This document shows, one piece after another, positions 43,648 to 51,040 of a stretch of DNA of 64,000 nt. The position numbers were made by a program, and so were the translations under genes. The notes under the pieces are model-generated. The model saw nothing but the letters and a program-made list of their open reading frames with translations, did no database searches and was not told where the DNA came from. The stretch comes from JAGVPT01 sp964642725 (GTDB lineage: Bacteria; Bacteroidota; Ignavibacteria; UBA10030; UBA8401), in assembly GCA_964642725.1 (NCBI GenBank), contig CAZXQG010000012.1:1-64000 (forward strand), in the 5' to 3' direction. Position 1 is the stretch's first letter, and each line of letters begins with the position of its first letter.

Positions 43648-45651
43648 ATGGAAACACCCGCCACTCCCTCCAACACTCTTCCGAACAATGCATACAAAGA
43701 ATTAAAAGAGGGCGAAGAGTACCGCCCGATCATGGATCCAAACAAATCGTATGAGGAAGTAACTCCATGGTCGGTCGGCTGGGGCTTGGTAATGGCAGTC
43801 CTCTTTTCTGCGGCTGCGGCATACTCAGGGTTGAAAATCGGCCAGGTCTTTGAAGCTGCGATTCCTATCGCAATTCTCGCAGTTGGACTTTCGGCGGCTT
43901 TCAAACGAAAAGGCTCGCTCGGACAGAACGTTATCATCCAGTCGATCGGCGCAAGCTCGGGCGTCATTGTCGCGGGCGCAATTTTTACGATCCCCGCCTT
44001 GTACATTCTCGACCTTCCGGCAAATTTCTTCCAAGTGTTCTTTGCCTCGGCCGCAGGCGGCTTCCTCGGAATTCTGTTCCTGATCCCCTTTAGAAAATAT
44101 TTTGTGAAGGACATGCACGGAATACTTCCTTTTCCCGAAGCGACGGCAACGACAGAAATCCTTGTCGCGGGTGAAAAGGGGGGATCGCAGGCAACGGTGC
44201 TGGTGGTGAGCGGATTGATCGGCGGCATTTTCGATTTCACGTTCAGCGCATTCGGATGGTGGTCCGAAGTAGTCTCATCGAGGATGATTCACTACGGTGA
44301 AGTGCTGGCTAATAAGGTGAAGATGGTGGCGAAGATCGATGTGTCGGCGATGGTCTTTGGGCTCGGTTACATCGTCGGCCTGAAGTACTCGGCGATTATT
44401 GCTGCCGGCTCGTTCCTTTCATGGTTTGTCCTTGTACCCCTGGTGTACGAGGTCGGGCATGCGCTGACCATTCCGTTGGGCGCAACGGCCACCAAACTCA
44501 TTGCGGACATGTCGGCGGAAGAAATCTTCCGCAATTATGTCAGGCAGATCGGCATCGGCGGTATTGCGATGGCGGGAATTATCGGCATTATCCGCTCGTC
44601 GAAAATTATCGGCGGAGCGTTCTCCCTGGCGTACAAAGAAATCTTTCATGCAAAAACTGCCGGAACGGAAACTACCGTTCGTTGGCAGACAGATATCAAA
44701 ATGCTTTTTGTGGCCCTCCTCATTTTGTTGACAGCGCTGCTTATCTTTGTTTTCTTTTACGGCGGCGTGGTCTTTAATTTCACGCATGCAGTAGCAGGCT
44801 TGTTGATCGTGATGATTGTATCATTCCTCTTTACGACCGTCGCCGCAAATGCAACAGCGATCGTCGGCACGAATCCGGTGTCCGGAATGACGTTGATGAC
44901 GCTGATCCTGTCGTCTTTTGTTCTTGTGCAGATCGGATTGACGGGCACATCGGGGATGGTTAGTGCGCTGATCATCGGCGGAGTTGTCTGCACCGCACTT
45001 TCTGTTGCCGGCGGATTCATTACAGACCTCAAAATAGGCTATTGGCTCGGCTCGACGCCGAAAAAACAGGAAACATGGAAATTCCTCGGCGTGCTCGTTT
45101 CAGCGGCAACGGTCGGCGGAGTTATCATCGTTCTCAACAAATCGTTCGGCTTCAAAGGCGAGCACGCGATGGTGGCGCCGCAGGCGAATGCAATGGCGGC
45201 CGTTATCCAGCCGCTCATGTCCAACGTCTCCGCCCCATGGGTCCTCTATGCCGTTGGCGCCGTGATCGCGCTGATCCTTACAATGGTGCAAATATCGCCG
45301 CTTGCATTCGCGCTTGGAATGTACATTCCGCAGGAGTTGAATACGCCGCTGGTATTCGGCGGCCTTATCGCATGGTGGGTGACGACACGGACCAAGAATG
45401 AGAAATTAAACAACGCTCGCTTTTCGCGCGGGACATTGATCGCTTCGGGATTTATTGCAGGCGGATCGTTGTTTGGAGTATTGAATGCATTCCTGAAATT
45501 CTTCGACCAGGAAGTCTGGAATTTCGGTTATGCAAATTGGTATATGAGCGCGTGGGCAGACTCGCATTCCGGAGAAATTACAGGATTGATCATGTTCGCC
45601 CTTTTGTTTTCATATGCACTCTGGGATACTATGAGAGCGAAGGAAGAATAA
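43648..45651 (+). CDS. OPT-family oligopeptide transporter
   Basis: 667 residues with about fifteen hydrophobic segments. The N-terminus has SYEEVTPWSVGWGLVMAVLF, followed by AAAYSGLKIGQVFEAAIPIA, and later LPFPEATATTEILVAGEKGG, a block typical of OPT proteins. The middle carries VAANATAIVGTNPVSGMTLM. The family imports oligopeptides or metal chelates with protons through the inner membrane; the peptide option is favoured because pepT lies just upstream and gdhA beyond. The start is preceded by aagga (43635-43639). It could belong to the metal-chelate branch instead. Confidence 0.88.
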   Translation: METPATPSNTLPNNAYKELKEGEEYRPIMDPNKSYEEVTPWSVGWGLVMAVLFSAAAAYSGLKIGQVFEAAIPIAILAVGLSAAFKRKGSLGQNVIIQSIGASSGVIVAGAIFTIPALYILDLPANFFQVFFASAAGGFLGILFLIPFRKYFVKDMHGILPFPEATATTEILVAGEKGGSQATVLVVSGLIGGIFDFTFSAFGWWSEVVSSRMIHYGEVLANKVKMVAKIDVSAMVFGLGYIVGLKYSAIIAAGSFLSWFVLVPLVYEVGHALTIPLGATATKLIADMSAEEIFRNYVRQIGIGGIAMAGIIGIIRSSKIIGGAFSLAYKEIFHAKTAGTETTVRWQTDIKMLFVALLILLTALLIFVFFYGGVVFNFTHAVAGLLIVMIVSFLFTTVAANATAIVGTNPVSGMTLMTLILSSFVLVQIGLTGTSGMVSALIIGGVVCTALSVAGGFITDLKIGYWLGSTPKKQETWKFLGVLVSAATVGGVIIVLNKSFGFKGEHAMVAPQANAMAAVIQPLMSNVSAPWVLYAVGAVIALILTMVQISPLAFALGMYIPQELNTPLVFGGLIAWWVTTRTKNEKLNNARFSRGTLIASGFIAGGSLFGVLNAFLKFFDQEVWNFGYANWYMSAWADSHSGEITGLIMFALLFSYALWDTMRAKEE

Positions 45652-45710
45652 TAGTCAACGAGTCGGACAATCGGGTGGGCCTTTTGTCCATGAATATGCC
45701 CTTCGACGCT

Positions 45711-45734
45711 CCCGTTCCGCTTTAGCGGAACGGG
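45711..45734. other. Perfect 10-bp hairpin inside a dispersed repeat
   Basis: cccgttccgc (45711-45720), loop ttta, gcggaacggg (45725-45734). It sits about 60 bases after the transporter stop and is flanked by cccttcgacg on the left and gctcagggtgaac on the right, as if inserted into that common dispersed motif. It could also act as a terminator, though a T-run is lacking. Confidence 0.6.
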
Positions 45735-45771
45735 ATTGCTCAGGGTGAACAGGCTATGTTCATCCTGTCCC

Positions 45772-45816
45772 GAAGGGATCCCTTTGGGAAGTAAGTGATC
45801 CCGCTCGAAGAGCGGG
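45772..45816. repeat. 45-bp repeat, inverted partner of 47007-47051
   Basis: The reverse complement of 45772-45816 matches 47007-47051 at 44 of 45 positions by direct reading. The pair lies in opposite orientation on the two sides of the CDF transporter gene. The block is part of the internal sequence of the MITE-like element at 46963-47091. Confidence 0.75.
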
Positions 45817-45933
45817 TGAACGCATCTGGCCAAGCCATCCCTTCAGGAGAAGGACAACCTTGCCGCTTTACACATAGAGGCGCTCGTAATTAATCTTGTC
45901 TGAAAGATTTTAGCGTCAGTCCACGTACTGAGT

Positions 45934-45947
45934 TTACAATTTTGTAA
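45934..45947 (+). promoter_or_regulatory. Candidate operator TTACAA-tt-TTGTAA before the CDF gene
   Basis: A perfect 6-bp inverted repeat with a 2-base centre, ending 5 bases before the ATG at 45953, where a ribosome-binding site is otherwise missing. Its centre (CAATTTTG) is shared with the inverted repeat at 50834-50849 in front of the Cys-cluster gene. Binding by a metal-responsive repressor is an inference. Confidence 0.4.
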
Positions 45948-45952
45948 CGATA

Positions 45953-46867
45953 ATGGCGGAAAAGCATTCCCATACCCCGACGACCGGCAGGCATCTTGTC
46001 ATCGCCATTATTCTTAATGCGCTCATCTTTATTGTCGAGTTTGTCGGGGGCATTCTCACCAACAGCCTTGCCTTAATTTCCGACTCGCTCCACAATCTCA
46101 GCGATTTTTTCGCATTGATCTTGAGCTACGTCGCTTTACGCATGGTTCAATGGAAATCGAATTCGGAAAAATCGTACGGATATGTGCGTGTTGAAATTTT
46201 TGTAGCGTTTATCAATGCAACGGCGCTGGTGCTGATCGGTATGTACATTATCTATGAAGGAATCCAGCGGTTTGCCCATCCGGAGCCTGTCGCCGGTGAA
46301 TGGATGCTCATCATTGCCATCGTTGGTTTCGTTGTGAATACAGCCGCTACACTGTTGCTGAAAACGCATGCGCACCATGATCTCAACATGAAAAGCGCCT
46401 ACCTGCATCTCCTTACCGATGCTGTGGAATCGCTTGCTGTGGTTGTGGTTGCGGGAATCATCGCATGGAAAGATTGGCGCATCCTCGACCCGATCGTATC
46501 GATCGGCATCGGACTCTTCATCATCAAGAGCGCATGGAGTATTGTTGCCGAGACTGTGCACATCCTGACCGAAGGGACGCCGCGAGGAATCGACTTAGAT
46601 GAAGTGGCAGCATATCTTCAATCGTTTCCGGGCGTCGAGAACGTTCACCATCTGCACATCTGGGGATTGTCTTCTAGGATGCGCGCGCTGAGCGTGCACA
46701 TTGTCGTGCAGGATCAATTGATAAGCAGCGGCAATAAAATCAGCTCACAGTTAGAGCACGAATTGGAACACCGGTTCGGCATCAATCATCCTACATTTCA
46801 ACTTGAGTCTTCCGGTTGCGGGGATCAGGGGATCGTGGTGGATTTCCATCCGACCCACGAAAAGTGA
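45953..46867 (+). CDS. Cation diffusion facilitator (CzcD/ZitB-like) metal efflux protein
   Basis: 304 residues with six membrane helices and a cytosolic C-terminal domain. The metal site is visible in helix 2 (ALISDSLHNLSDFFALILSY) and helix 5 (YLHLLTDAVESLAVVVVAGI), the HxxxD/HxxxD pattern of Zn-type CDF pumps. The N-terminus has His-rich MAEKHSHTPTTGRH, and the loop between helices 4 and 5 has THAHHD. It exports Zn2+ or a similar divalent ion by proton antiport. It is flanked by the inverted 45-bp repeats and is convergent with the metal operon on the minus strand. Confidence 0.92.
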   Translation: MAEKHSHTPTTGRHLVIAIILNALIFIVEFVGGILTNSLALISDSLHNLSDFFALILSYVALRMVQWKSNSEKSYGYVRVEIFVAFINATALVLIGMYIIYEGIQRFAHPEPVAGEWMLIIAIVGFVVNTAATLLLKTHAHHDLNMKSAYLHLLTDAVESLAVVVVAGIIAWKDWRILDPIVSIGIGLFIIKSAWSIVAETVHILTEGTPRGIDLDEVAAYLQSFPGVENVHHLHIWGLSSRMRALSVHIVVQDQLISSGNKISSQLEHELEHRFGINHPTFQLESSGCGDQGIVVDFHPTHEK

Positions 46868-46962
46868 TAGCCCAAGGAAACGCATTCCCGTACTTATTGA
46901 ATCCTCGTGTGCCTCTTGTGGTGTCAAGAACTGCGCGGGAGGGTTACGTCGTAAAAGTTCAA

Positions 46963-47091
46963 GGAGCTAATTCAAAAACACATCACATGATCCTTCGATG
47001 CGCTCTCCCGCTCTTCGAGCGGGATCGCTTACTTCCCAAAGGGATCCCTTCGGCAGAAGGGCCAGCGCAAGACCATTTTTGAGATAGCTTC
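46963..47091. repeat. MITE-like element, 129 bp with imperfect terminal inverted repeats
   Basis: The left end ggagctaattcaaaaaca (46963-46980) is matched inversely by catttttgagatagcttc (47074-47091), 13 of 18 bases. The internal block 46991-47032 matches 21319-21360, in the same order and orientation as in that copy. It carries a hairpin cccgct-cttcg-agcggg (47007-47023). No coding potential and no clear target duplication. Confidence 0.6.
47007..47051. repeat. 45-bp repeat, inverted partner of 45772-45816
   Basis: See 45772-45816: the two are reverse complements with one difference. This copy lies inside the MITE-like element, after the CDF stop codon. Recombination between them could invert the CDF gene; there is no direct evidence that it does. 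Confidence 0.75.
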
Positions 47092-47109
47092 TCGATACTG
47101 TTTGACATC

Positions 47110-47850
47110 TTACATTCCATGATGATGATGCCCGCCTCCCATCATCATCATGATCCACGGCATGGGGATGCCTAAGCCTCTCATTACCATTATTATTCCC
47201 ATGACTACTATCATCATCGCTGCAAGTTTATCTCCCCACACACGCAACCGGAAACGGAAGAACGTCGATACAAATCCAACAATAACAAGCGATGGAACAA
47301 TGCCGCATCCAAATAGTGCCATGGCAACGGCTCCGTTCAGCGCACTTCCGGAAGCGGCAGCTATCACGAACATTGAATAGAGCAATCCGCACGGCAAAAG
47401 CGGTGTAAGCAATCCGATGTAGAACTTGCTCTCGACGGCAGGCGATGCGAGCAAAGCGCCATACGATTTCGTATAAAGATTCAGCAGGAATGACTTTTTC
47501 TCTGAAGACAAAGATATTTTCTGCATGAATCCCATCCACGGAAAAATCCTCAACATCCAAATTCCTGAGAGAACAAGCAGCACACCCGCAGCGGTCGAAA
47601 ACCATTCCCCTGCCGACTGCAATCCTGAAAACCCTCCGCCAATTGCTCCAAGCAGAGCACCGACAAAAATGTACGACAGCACGCGCCCGAAATTATATGA
47701 AAGATGTTTGAGGAAGGGGCTCCATTTTCCAGCGGTGATTTTGCTCCGAAAATTATCTTGCGTGGAATATGCGGCGACGATGGCCCCGCACATGCCAACG
47801 CAGTGCATGCTTCCGAAAAAGCCGGTGAGGAAGATGAGAATATAGTGCAT
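47110..47850 (-). CDS. SafE/COG2836-type membrane protein with His/Met-rich tail
   Basis: 246 residues with six hydrophobic segments. The start FLTGFFGSMHCVGMCGAIVA is the signature of the TauE/SafE branch (COG2836) often found beside copper or cytochrome-oxidase assembly genes; it contains Met, His and Cys residues placed inside the membrane. The C-terminus ends MPWIMMMMGGGHHHHGM, an unusually Met- and His-rich tail that could bind Cu or another metal. The gene follows the YHS lipoprotein gene by 61 bases. A role in copper handling is inferred from these residues and the neighbours; sulfite export is the family name only. Confidence 0.75.
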   Translation of the reverse strand: MHYILIFLTGFFGSMHCVGMCGAIVAAYSTQDNFRSKITAGKWSPFLKHLSYNFGRVLSYIFVGALLGAIGGGFSGLQSAGEWFSTAAGVLLVLSGIWMLRIFPWMGFMQKISLSSEKKSFLLNLYTKSYGALLASPAVESKFYIGLLTPLLPCGLLYSMFVIAAASGSALNGAVAMALFGCGIVPSLVIVGFVSTFFRFRLRVWGDKLAAMMIVVMGIIMVMRGLGIPMPWIMMMMGGGHHHHGM

Positions 47851-47911
47851 AGAGACGATGTCAACCTTGATCGTTAAAGTAAAGAAAATTTACGATCTTC
47901 GGTAGTCGGAG

Positions 47912-48226
47912 TTATTGGATGATTGATGTGCCAGCCTGCTGCGGTACCGCAACATAATCCATCGGCTTTTGCACAAATTTGTTCTTGCATCCCGTTGAGC
48001 AAAAGCCGTATACCTTCCCACTATAATGGGCTGTATCGCCGATGCCTGCCGTCAGCGTCATCCCGCAAACAGGGTCATTGGCGTTATCAACCTTAATGTT
48101 TTTAAATGTTCCCTTTTCATCGTGAGAAGCTTCCGGAATTTGATAGCTGGCCGTTCTATTTTGCTGATTGCATCCTGTTATCGATACGAGACCAAAGACC
48201 AGTCCCAAAAAAAGAATCTTCTTCAT
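47912..48226 (-). CDS. YHS-domain lipoprotein
   Basis: 104 residues from ATG 48226. A lipoprotein signal peptide (MKKILFLGLVFGLVSITGCN, lipobox ITGC) sets this start; a longer frame from 48304 would place 26 residues before the signal. The YHS core follows: NDPVCGMTLTAGIGDTAHYS and YGFCSTGCKNKF, with three cysteines able to bind a metal. YHS proteins are found with copper and heavy-metal ATPases and sensors. It is predicted to be anchored to a membrane facing the periplasm, between the TonB receptor gene and the SafE-type gene. Confidence 0.85.
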   Translation of the reverse strand: MKKILFLGLVFGLVSITGCNQQNRTASYQIPEASHDEKGTFKNIKVDNANDPVCGMTLTAGIGDTAHYSGKVYGFCSTGCKNKFVQKPMDYVAVPQQAGTSIIQ

Positions 48227-48337
48227 AGTGTATTCAGCCTTTGACTTGAATATTTCCTGCGTTAAAAATTGAATTATGCGTATCGTGATGATGCCATGAC
48301 TCAATTGTAAGGCGAGTCATGGCACCACCTTAAAAAC

Positions 48338-50314
48338 TCACAGCGAATACCTCACTGTTGCGTACACCGACCGCGGCTGCCCGGGGTCAACATACCCTCC
48401 TGCGACTAATTCAGGATATGTTTTGTCTCCGAGATTCTTTACCCCTATCTGAATAAGAGCGCTGCCTGCATGCACTCCCACAGTCAAAGAGAAAACAGCG
48501 TACGACGGGAGAACCACGCCCGGTTCGTCGAAAGGACTGTAGGGACCGACGACGTTCGAGCTCAGTTTAATGTTCCAGTTGGCATGGGGCGTAATATCCA
48601 ATGCGGCGATGCCGATGTACTTGGAGGTGTTATAAACGCGGGCGCCGGAGAGAGAGTCGCCGGCATCCGAAACCAGGTTCCTGTAGCGGGCATCGTTGAA
48701 CGTCCAGTCCGCGGTTAAGCGAATTCCATTTGTTAGCTGAACCGCAGCGTCCGCTTCTACTCCCTGCCTGCGGCTGCTTCCGCCGCTGGTGGAAATCAGC
48801 GTTATCGGATCGAACGTCTGTTCGTTGCTGACGTCCATGAGAAACAGTGCAACGCTCCCGCTGACAACGCCTTTATCGAATTTTGTTCCTGCCTCGTATG
48901 CCCATGCGGTGATAAAAGGAAGCGAGGGGGTTTCGATTGTGCCGTCTGTGGAACGAAAGCCGCGCGAAACATTCGCATAGAGTGAAAGATCGTCGGCCAG
49001 AAAATACATCGCACCGAGCTTCGGCGAGAATATTCCCTTCGTGTCGCTTGCCGACGGCGCACCGGCCGGGTCAGAGAAATCGTTCAGCAGATCGTATCGC
49101 ACGCCGACAGTGAACGTGAACCTGTCGGCCCGTTCTTCCGATTGCAGAAACACCGCTTCTGCCTCCTGCCGCGCCGACAAAAGGATTTGAGAAGAATCGC
49201 GCACTCTGTTCGTGGTCATCCAGTTTTCGTATTCTGCATGGTCGAATTTTCCTTCGACTCCCATTGTTACTTCGGCATGAGGGAAAACCCATGTGAGGGC
49301 GCTCGTGCCGCCAAAGCCGTACCGTGTATCCTCCTCTTCAGTTTGACTTCCTGACCCTTCAGTAATTCCTCCTTCGGGGGGCGTCGTGAGATACAGCTGC
49401 CATCGTCCCTGAGTCGAGTACAGCGTTGTCCGCCAGAACATGACGGAGTCGGGCGAAACGCGGAGGCTGATGCGTTCCTGCGCATGGCGCTTAAACCCGC
49501 CGTCGGTAGAATTCGCAACAACATTATAATCGTGCTGATCGAATTGATCTTGGGTGAGCGAGCCGGGAGAAGCCCAATTCGCCGCATATAATTCCATTCC
49601 TGCATCGAGCGTTGCAATTGGCGAAAGGTTCTGCACGAAACGGGCATGTCCTTGCTCGAGATCATAGCCGCTGTTCGGCCTCCAGCCGTCTTCATGGATC
49701 GCGCGAACGCCGAAAACACCGCTGTTCCCGCCGTTGTCAAAACCGGTAAGAATTGTTCCGTTCAGTTTCCCGTACGAACCTCCGGAGAGCCACACATTTG
49801 TTCCGTCCATTTTTTCGAGCGTTCGTATGTTCAGGATGCCGGACATGGCAAAATTTCCATAGAGTGCGCTGGTCGGTCCTTTGATAAGATTCATCGAACT
49901 CACCGCCTCGGGCATCAATAGATTAAAATCATCGTACCCTTCTGCATGTCCGTTGACCGGTTCGTTGATCGGAACGCCGTCGATCCAGAGCGCCATATCC
50001 GTGGAATGGTCTGAGCTGAAACCGCGGATGGATGCATCCGAAGCAAAACCGGGGCCTTGTCCCTGTTCGTGAACCTCGAGCCCCGCCGTTTGGCGGAGAA
50101 GATCCCACGAATCCGTGGCGACAGTTTGTTGAATATCCACGGGAGAGACGGCAATTGAACTCACCGGCACCTGACGTTCAAAAGGACTTGATGTAATTGT
50201 TACTTCGGGAAGCTGAACGACCCGATTGTTGAGCGAGTCGGGATCGGCGGCTATCGCTTGCTCCCCGCTAATAATTAATAAACATGACAGTGCAAAAAAG
50301 AAACACCATCGCAT
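48338..50314 (-). CDS. TonB-dependent outer-membrane receptor
   Basis: 658 residues from ATG 50314, which has an AGAAGGG ribosome-binding sequence and opens with a signal peptide (MRWCFFFALSCLLIISGEQA). A TonB-box-like stretch (PEVTITSSPF) is followed by the plug domain (ASIRGFSSDHSTDMALWIDG, then LMPEAVSSMNLIKGPTSALY) and a 22-strand-type barrel ending in aromatic SVYATVRYSL. It imports a scarce substrate across the outer membrane using TonB energy. The substrate is not readable; because the genes around it encode Cys-cluster, YHS and His/Met-rich proteins, a metal such as copper is the favoured guess. Siderophore or vitamin uptake is possible. Confidence 0.9.
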   Translation of the reverse strand: MRWCFFFALSCLLIISGEQAIAADPDSLNNRVVQLPEVTITSSPFERQVPVSSIAVSPVDIQQTVATDSWDLLRQTAGLEVHEQGQGPGFASDASIRGFSSDHSTDMALWIDGVPINEPVNGHAEGYDDFNLLMPEAVSSMNLIKGPTSALYGNFAMSGILNIRTLEKMDGTNVWLSGGSYGKLNGTILTGFDNGGNSGVFGVRAIHEDGWRPNSGYDLEQGHARFVQNLSPIATLDAGMELYAANWASPGSLTQDQFDQHDYNVVANSTDGGFKRHAQERISLRVSPDSVMFWRTTLYSTQGRWQLYLTTPPEGGITEGSGSQTEEEDTRYGFGGTSALTWVFPHAEVTMGVEGKFDHAEYENWMTTNRVRDSSQILLSARQEAEAVFLQSEERADRFTFTVGVRYDLLNDFSDPAGAPSASDTKGIFSPKLGAMYFLADDLSLYANVSRGFRSTDGTIETPSLPFITAWAYEAGTKFDKGVVSGSVALFLMDVSNEQTFDPITLISTSGGSSRRQGVEADAAVQLTNGIRLTADWTFNDARYRNLVSDAGDSLSGARVYNTSKYIGIAALDITPHANWNIKLSSNVVGPYSPFDEPGVVLPSYAVFSLTVGVHAGSALIQIGVKNLGDKTYPELVAGGYVDPGQPRSVYATVRYSL

Positions 50315-50355
50315 AGAGAATTCCCTTCTTTCATTTGATTGAAGTACAGCAAGGC

Positions 50356-50378
50356 ATCTCCCTAATTTCAAGGGAGAT
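50356..50378 (-). promoter_or_regulatory. Stem-loop between the Cys-cluster gene and the TonB receptor gene
   Basis: atctccct (50356-50363) and agggagat (50371-50378) form a perfect 8-bp stem with a 7-base loop, 18 bases after the Cys-cluster stop and 41 bases before the receptor ATG. There is no T-run; it could be a processing or attenuating hairpin within one transcript. Confidence 0.4.
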
Positions 50379-50396
50379 CAATTGTTAGATTACGGA

Positions 50397-50825
50397 TTAC
50401 GAAAGAAGTAAGAACGAAGATTGCGGGGGATGGAAAAGGGAATTCGATGTTCCTGAAAGAAGTGATTCGCGTGCGTTTGCAAATTTTTCTGTCGTGGAGA
50501 CATTGATTGTCTCATTCGTTCCAAACGCCGGATCAATCCACTGGTCAAGAACGTTTGGAGAGAGAGCCGCCAGCGGAGCTGCGCATGGAGCAGAAGAAAC
50601 GGAACAGGTTGTATGATCATTTTTGCCTGAATGCCGCGATGCGCAACAGCATGACGACGCCATCCCGCTACCAGAATTGCAGCAGCAGCAACAATTCTGC
50701 ATCGAAGCGGATTCTTTGCCGCTTCGGCTGTTTAAACCCGTAATCGGGGCGAAATAGAGCCCGTTTGCATACAGCAGGCTTAGCACCAGCGTGACACTAC
50801 AGAAATGTCGCAGCGGATTGATCAT
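50397..50825 (-). CDS. Exported small protein with cysteine clusters (unknown function)
   Basis: 142 residues. An N-terminal hydrophobic signal segment (about residues 8-27) is followed by an extraordinary cysteine region: five consecutive Cys (45-49), three more (59-61), then Cys74 and Cys81, with His residues nearby (ASRHSGKNDHTTC). The remainder is Ser/Asn/Pro rich without a known domain. The clusters suggest thiol binding of a soft metal such as copper. It heads the minus-strand set Cys protein, TonB receptor, YHS lipoprotein, SafE-type protein, and has a 16-bp inverted repeat 8 bases before its ATG. The gene is not recognised; the frame could be fortuitous, but the signal peptide and position support it. 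Confidence 0.6.
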   Translation of the reverse strand: MINPLRHFCSVTLVLSLLYANGLYFAPITGLNSRSGKESASMQNCCCCCNSGSGMASSCCCASRHSGKNDHTTCSVSSAPCAAPLAALSPNVLDQWIDPAFGTNETINVSTTEKFANARESLLSGTSNSLFHPPQSSFLLLS

Positions 50826-50833
50826 GCATTATA

Positions 50834-50849
50834 TAACCAATTTTGGTTA
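50834..50849 (-). promoter_or_regulatory. Candidate operator TAACCAA-tt-TTGGTTA before the Cys-cluster gene
   Basis: A perfect 7-bp inverted repeat with a 2-base centre. On the minus strand it falls exactly between TTGCCG (50855-50850) and TATAAT (50833-50828), hexamers 16 bases apart, a classic repressor position. However, a start site from that -10 would lie at or inside the ATG (50825), so the transcript would be leaderless or the hexamers are chance. Confidence 0.45.
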
Positions 50850-50905
50850 CGGCAAGTTTCATTAAGATAAAAAAATCTCTCACACGTGCAAGCACCATTA
50901 CTGCA

Positions 50906-50971
50906 TTCCCAAACGACATGTCCCGCGACGACGGGAGAGTTTGGGAACGAGAAGAAATAGTTCGCTCCCAA
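50906..50971. other. Nested inverted repeats after the GH130 gene
   Basis: ttcccaaac (50906-50914) pairs with gtttgggaa (50939-50947), enclosing tcccg (50921-50925) paired with cggga (50932-50936). The right arm overlaps a second, imperfect pair ttgggaacga (50941-50950) / tcgctcccaa (50962-50971). The two outer structures are mutually exclusive. They lie downstream of the glycan operon and could act as its transcription end, or be another dispersed repeat, since cccaaaagggatcacttcg follows. Confidence 0.5.
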
Positions 50972-51040
50972 TCCCAAAAGGGATCACTTCGTGACGAGGA
51001 CGATGGGAGCGAGATGAAGCGTGTTTAGGACAAGATTTGT

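Noticed and set aside
43581..44240. A 219-residue minus-strand frame opposite the OPT transporter and the hairpin before it
   Set aside because: Its start region is antisense to hydrophobic helices and its end is in a repeat hairpin; no family resemblance.
50828..50855. MerR-type promoter (operator within an elongated spacer) before the Cys-cluster gene
   Set aside because: MerR promoters have 19-20 base spacers, here it is 16. The -10 also lies too close to the start codon, so only a candidate operator is claimed.
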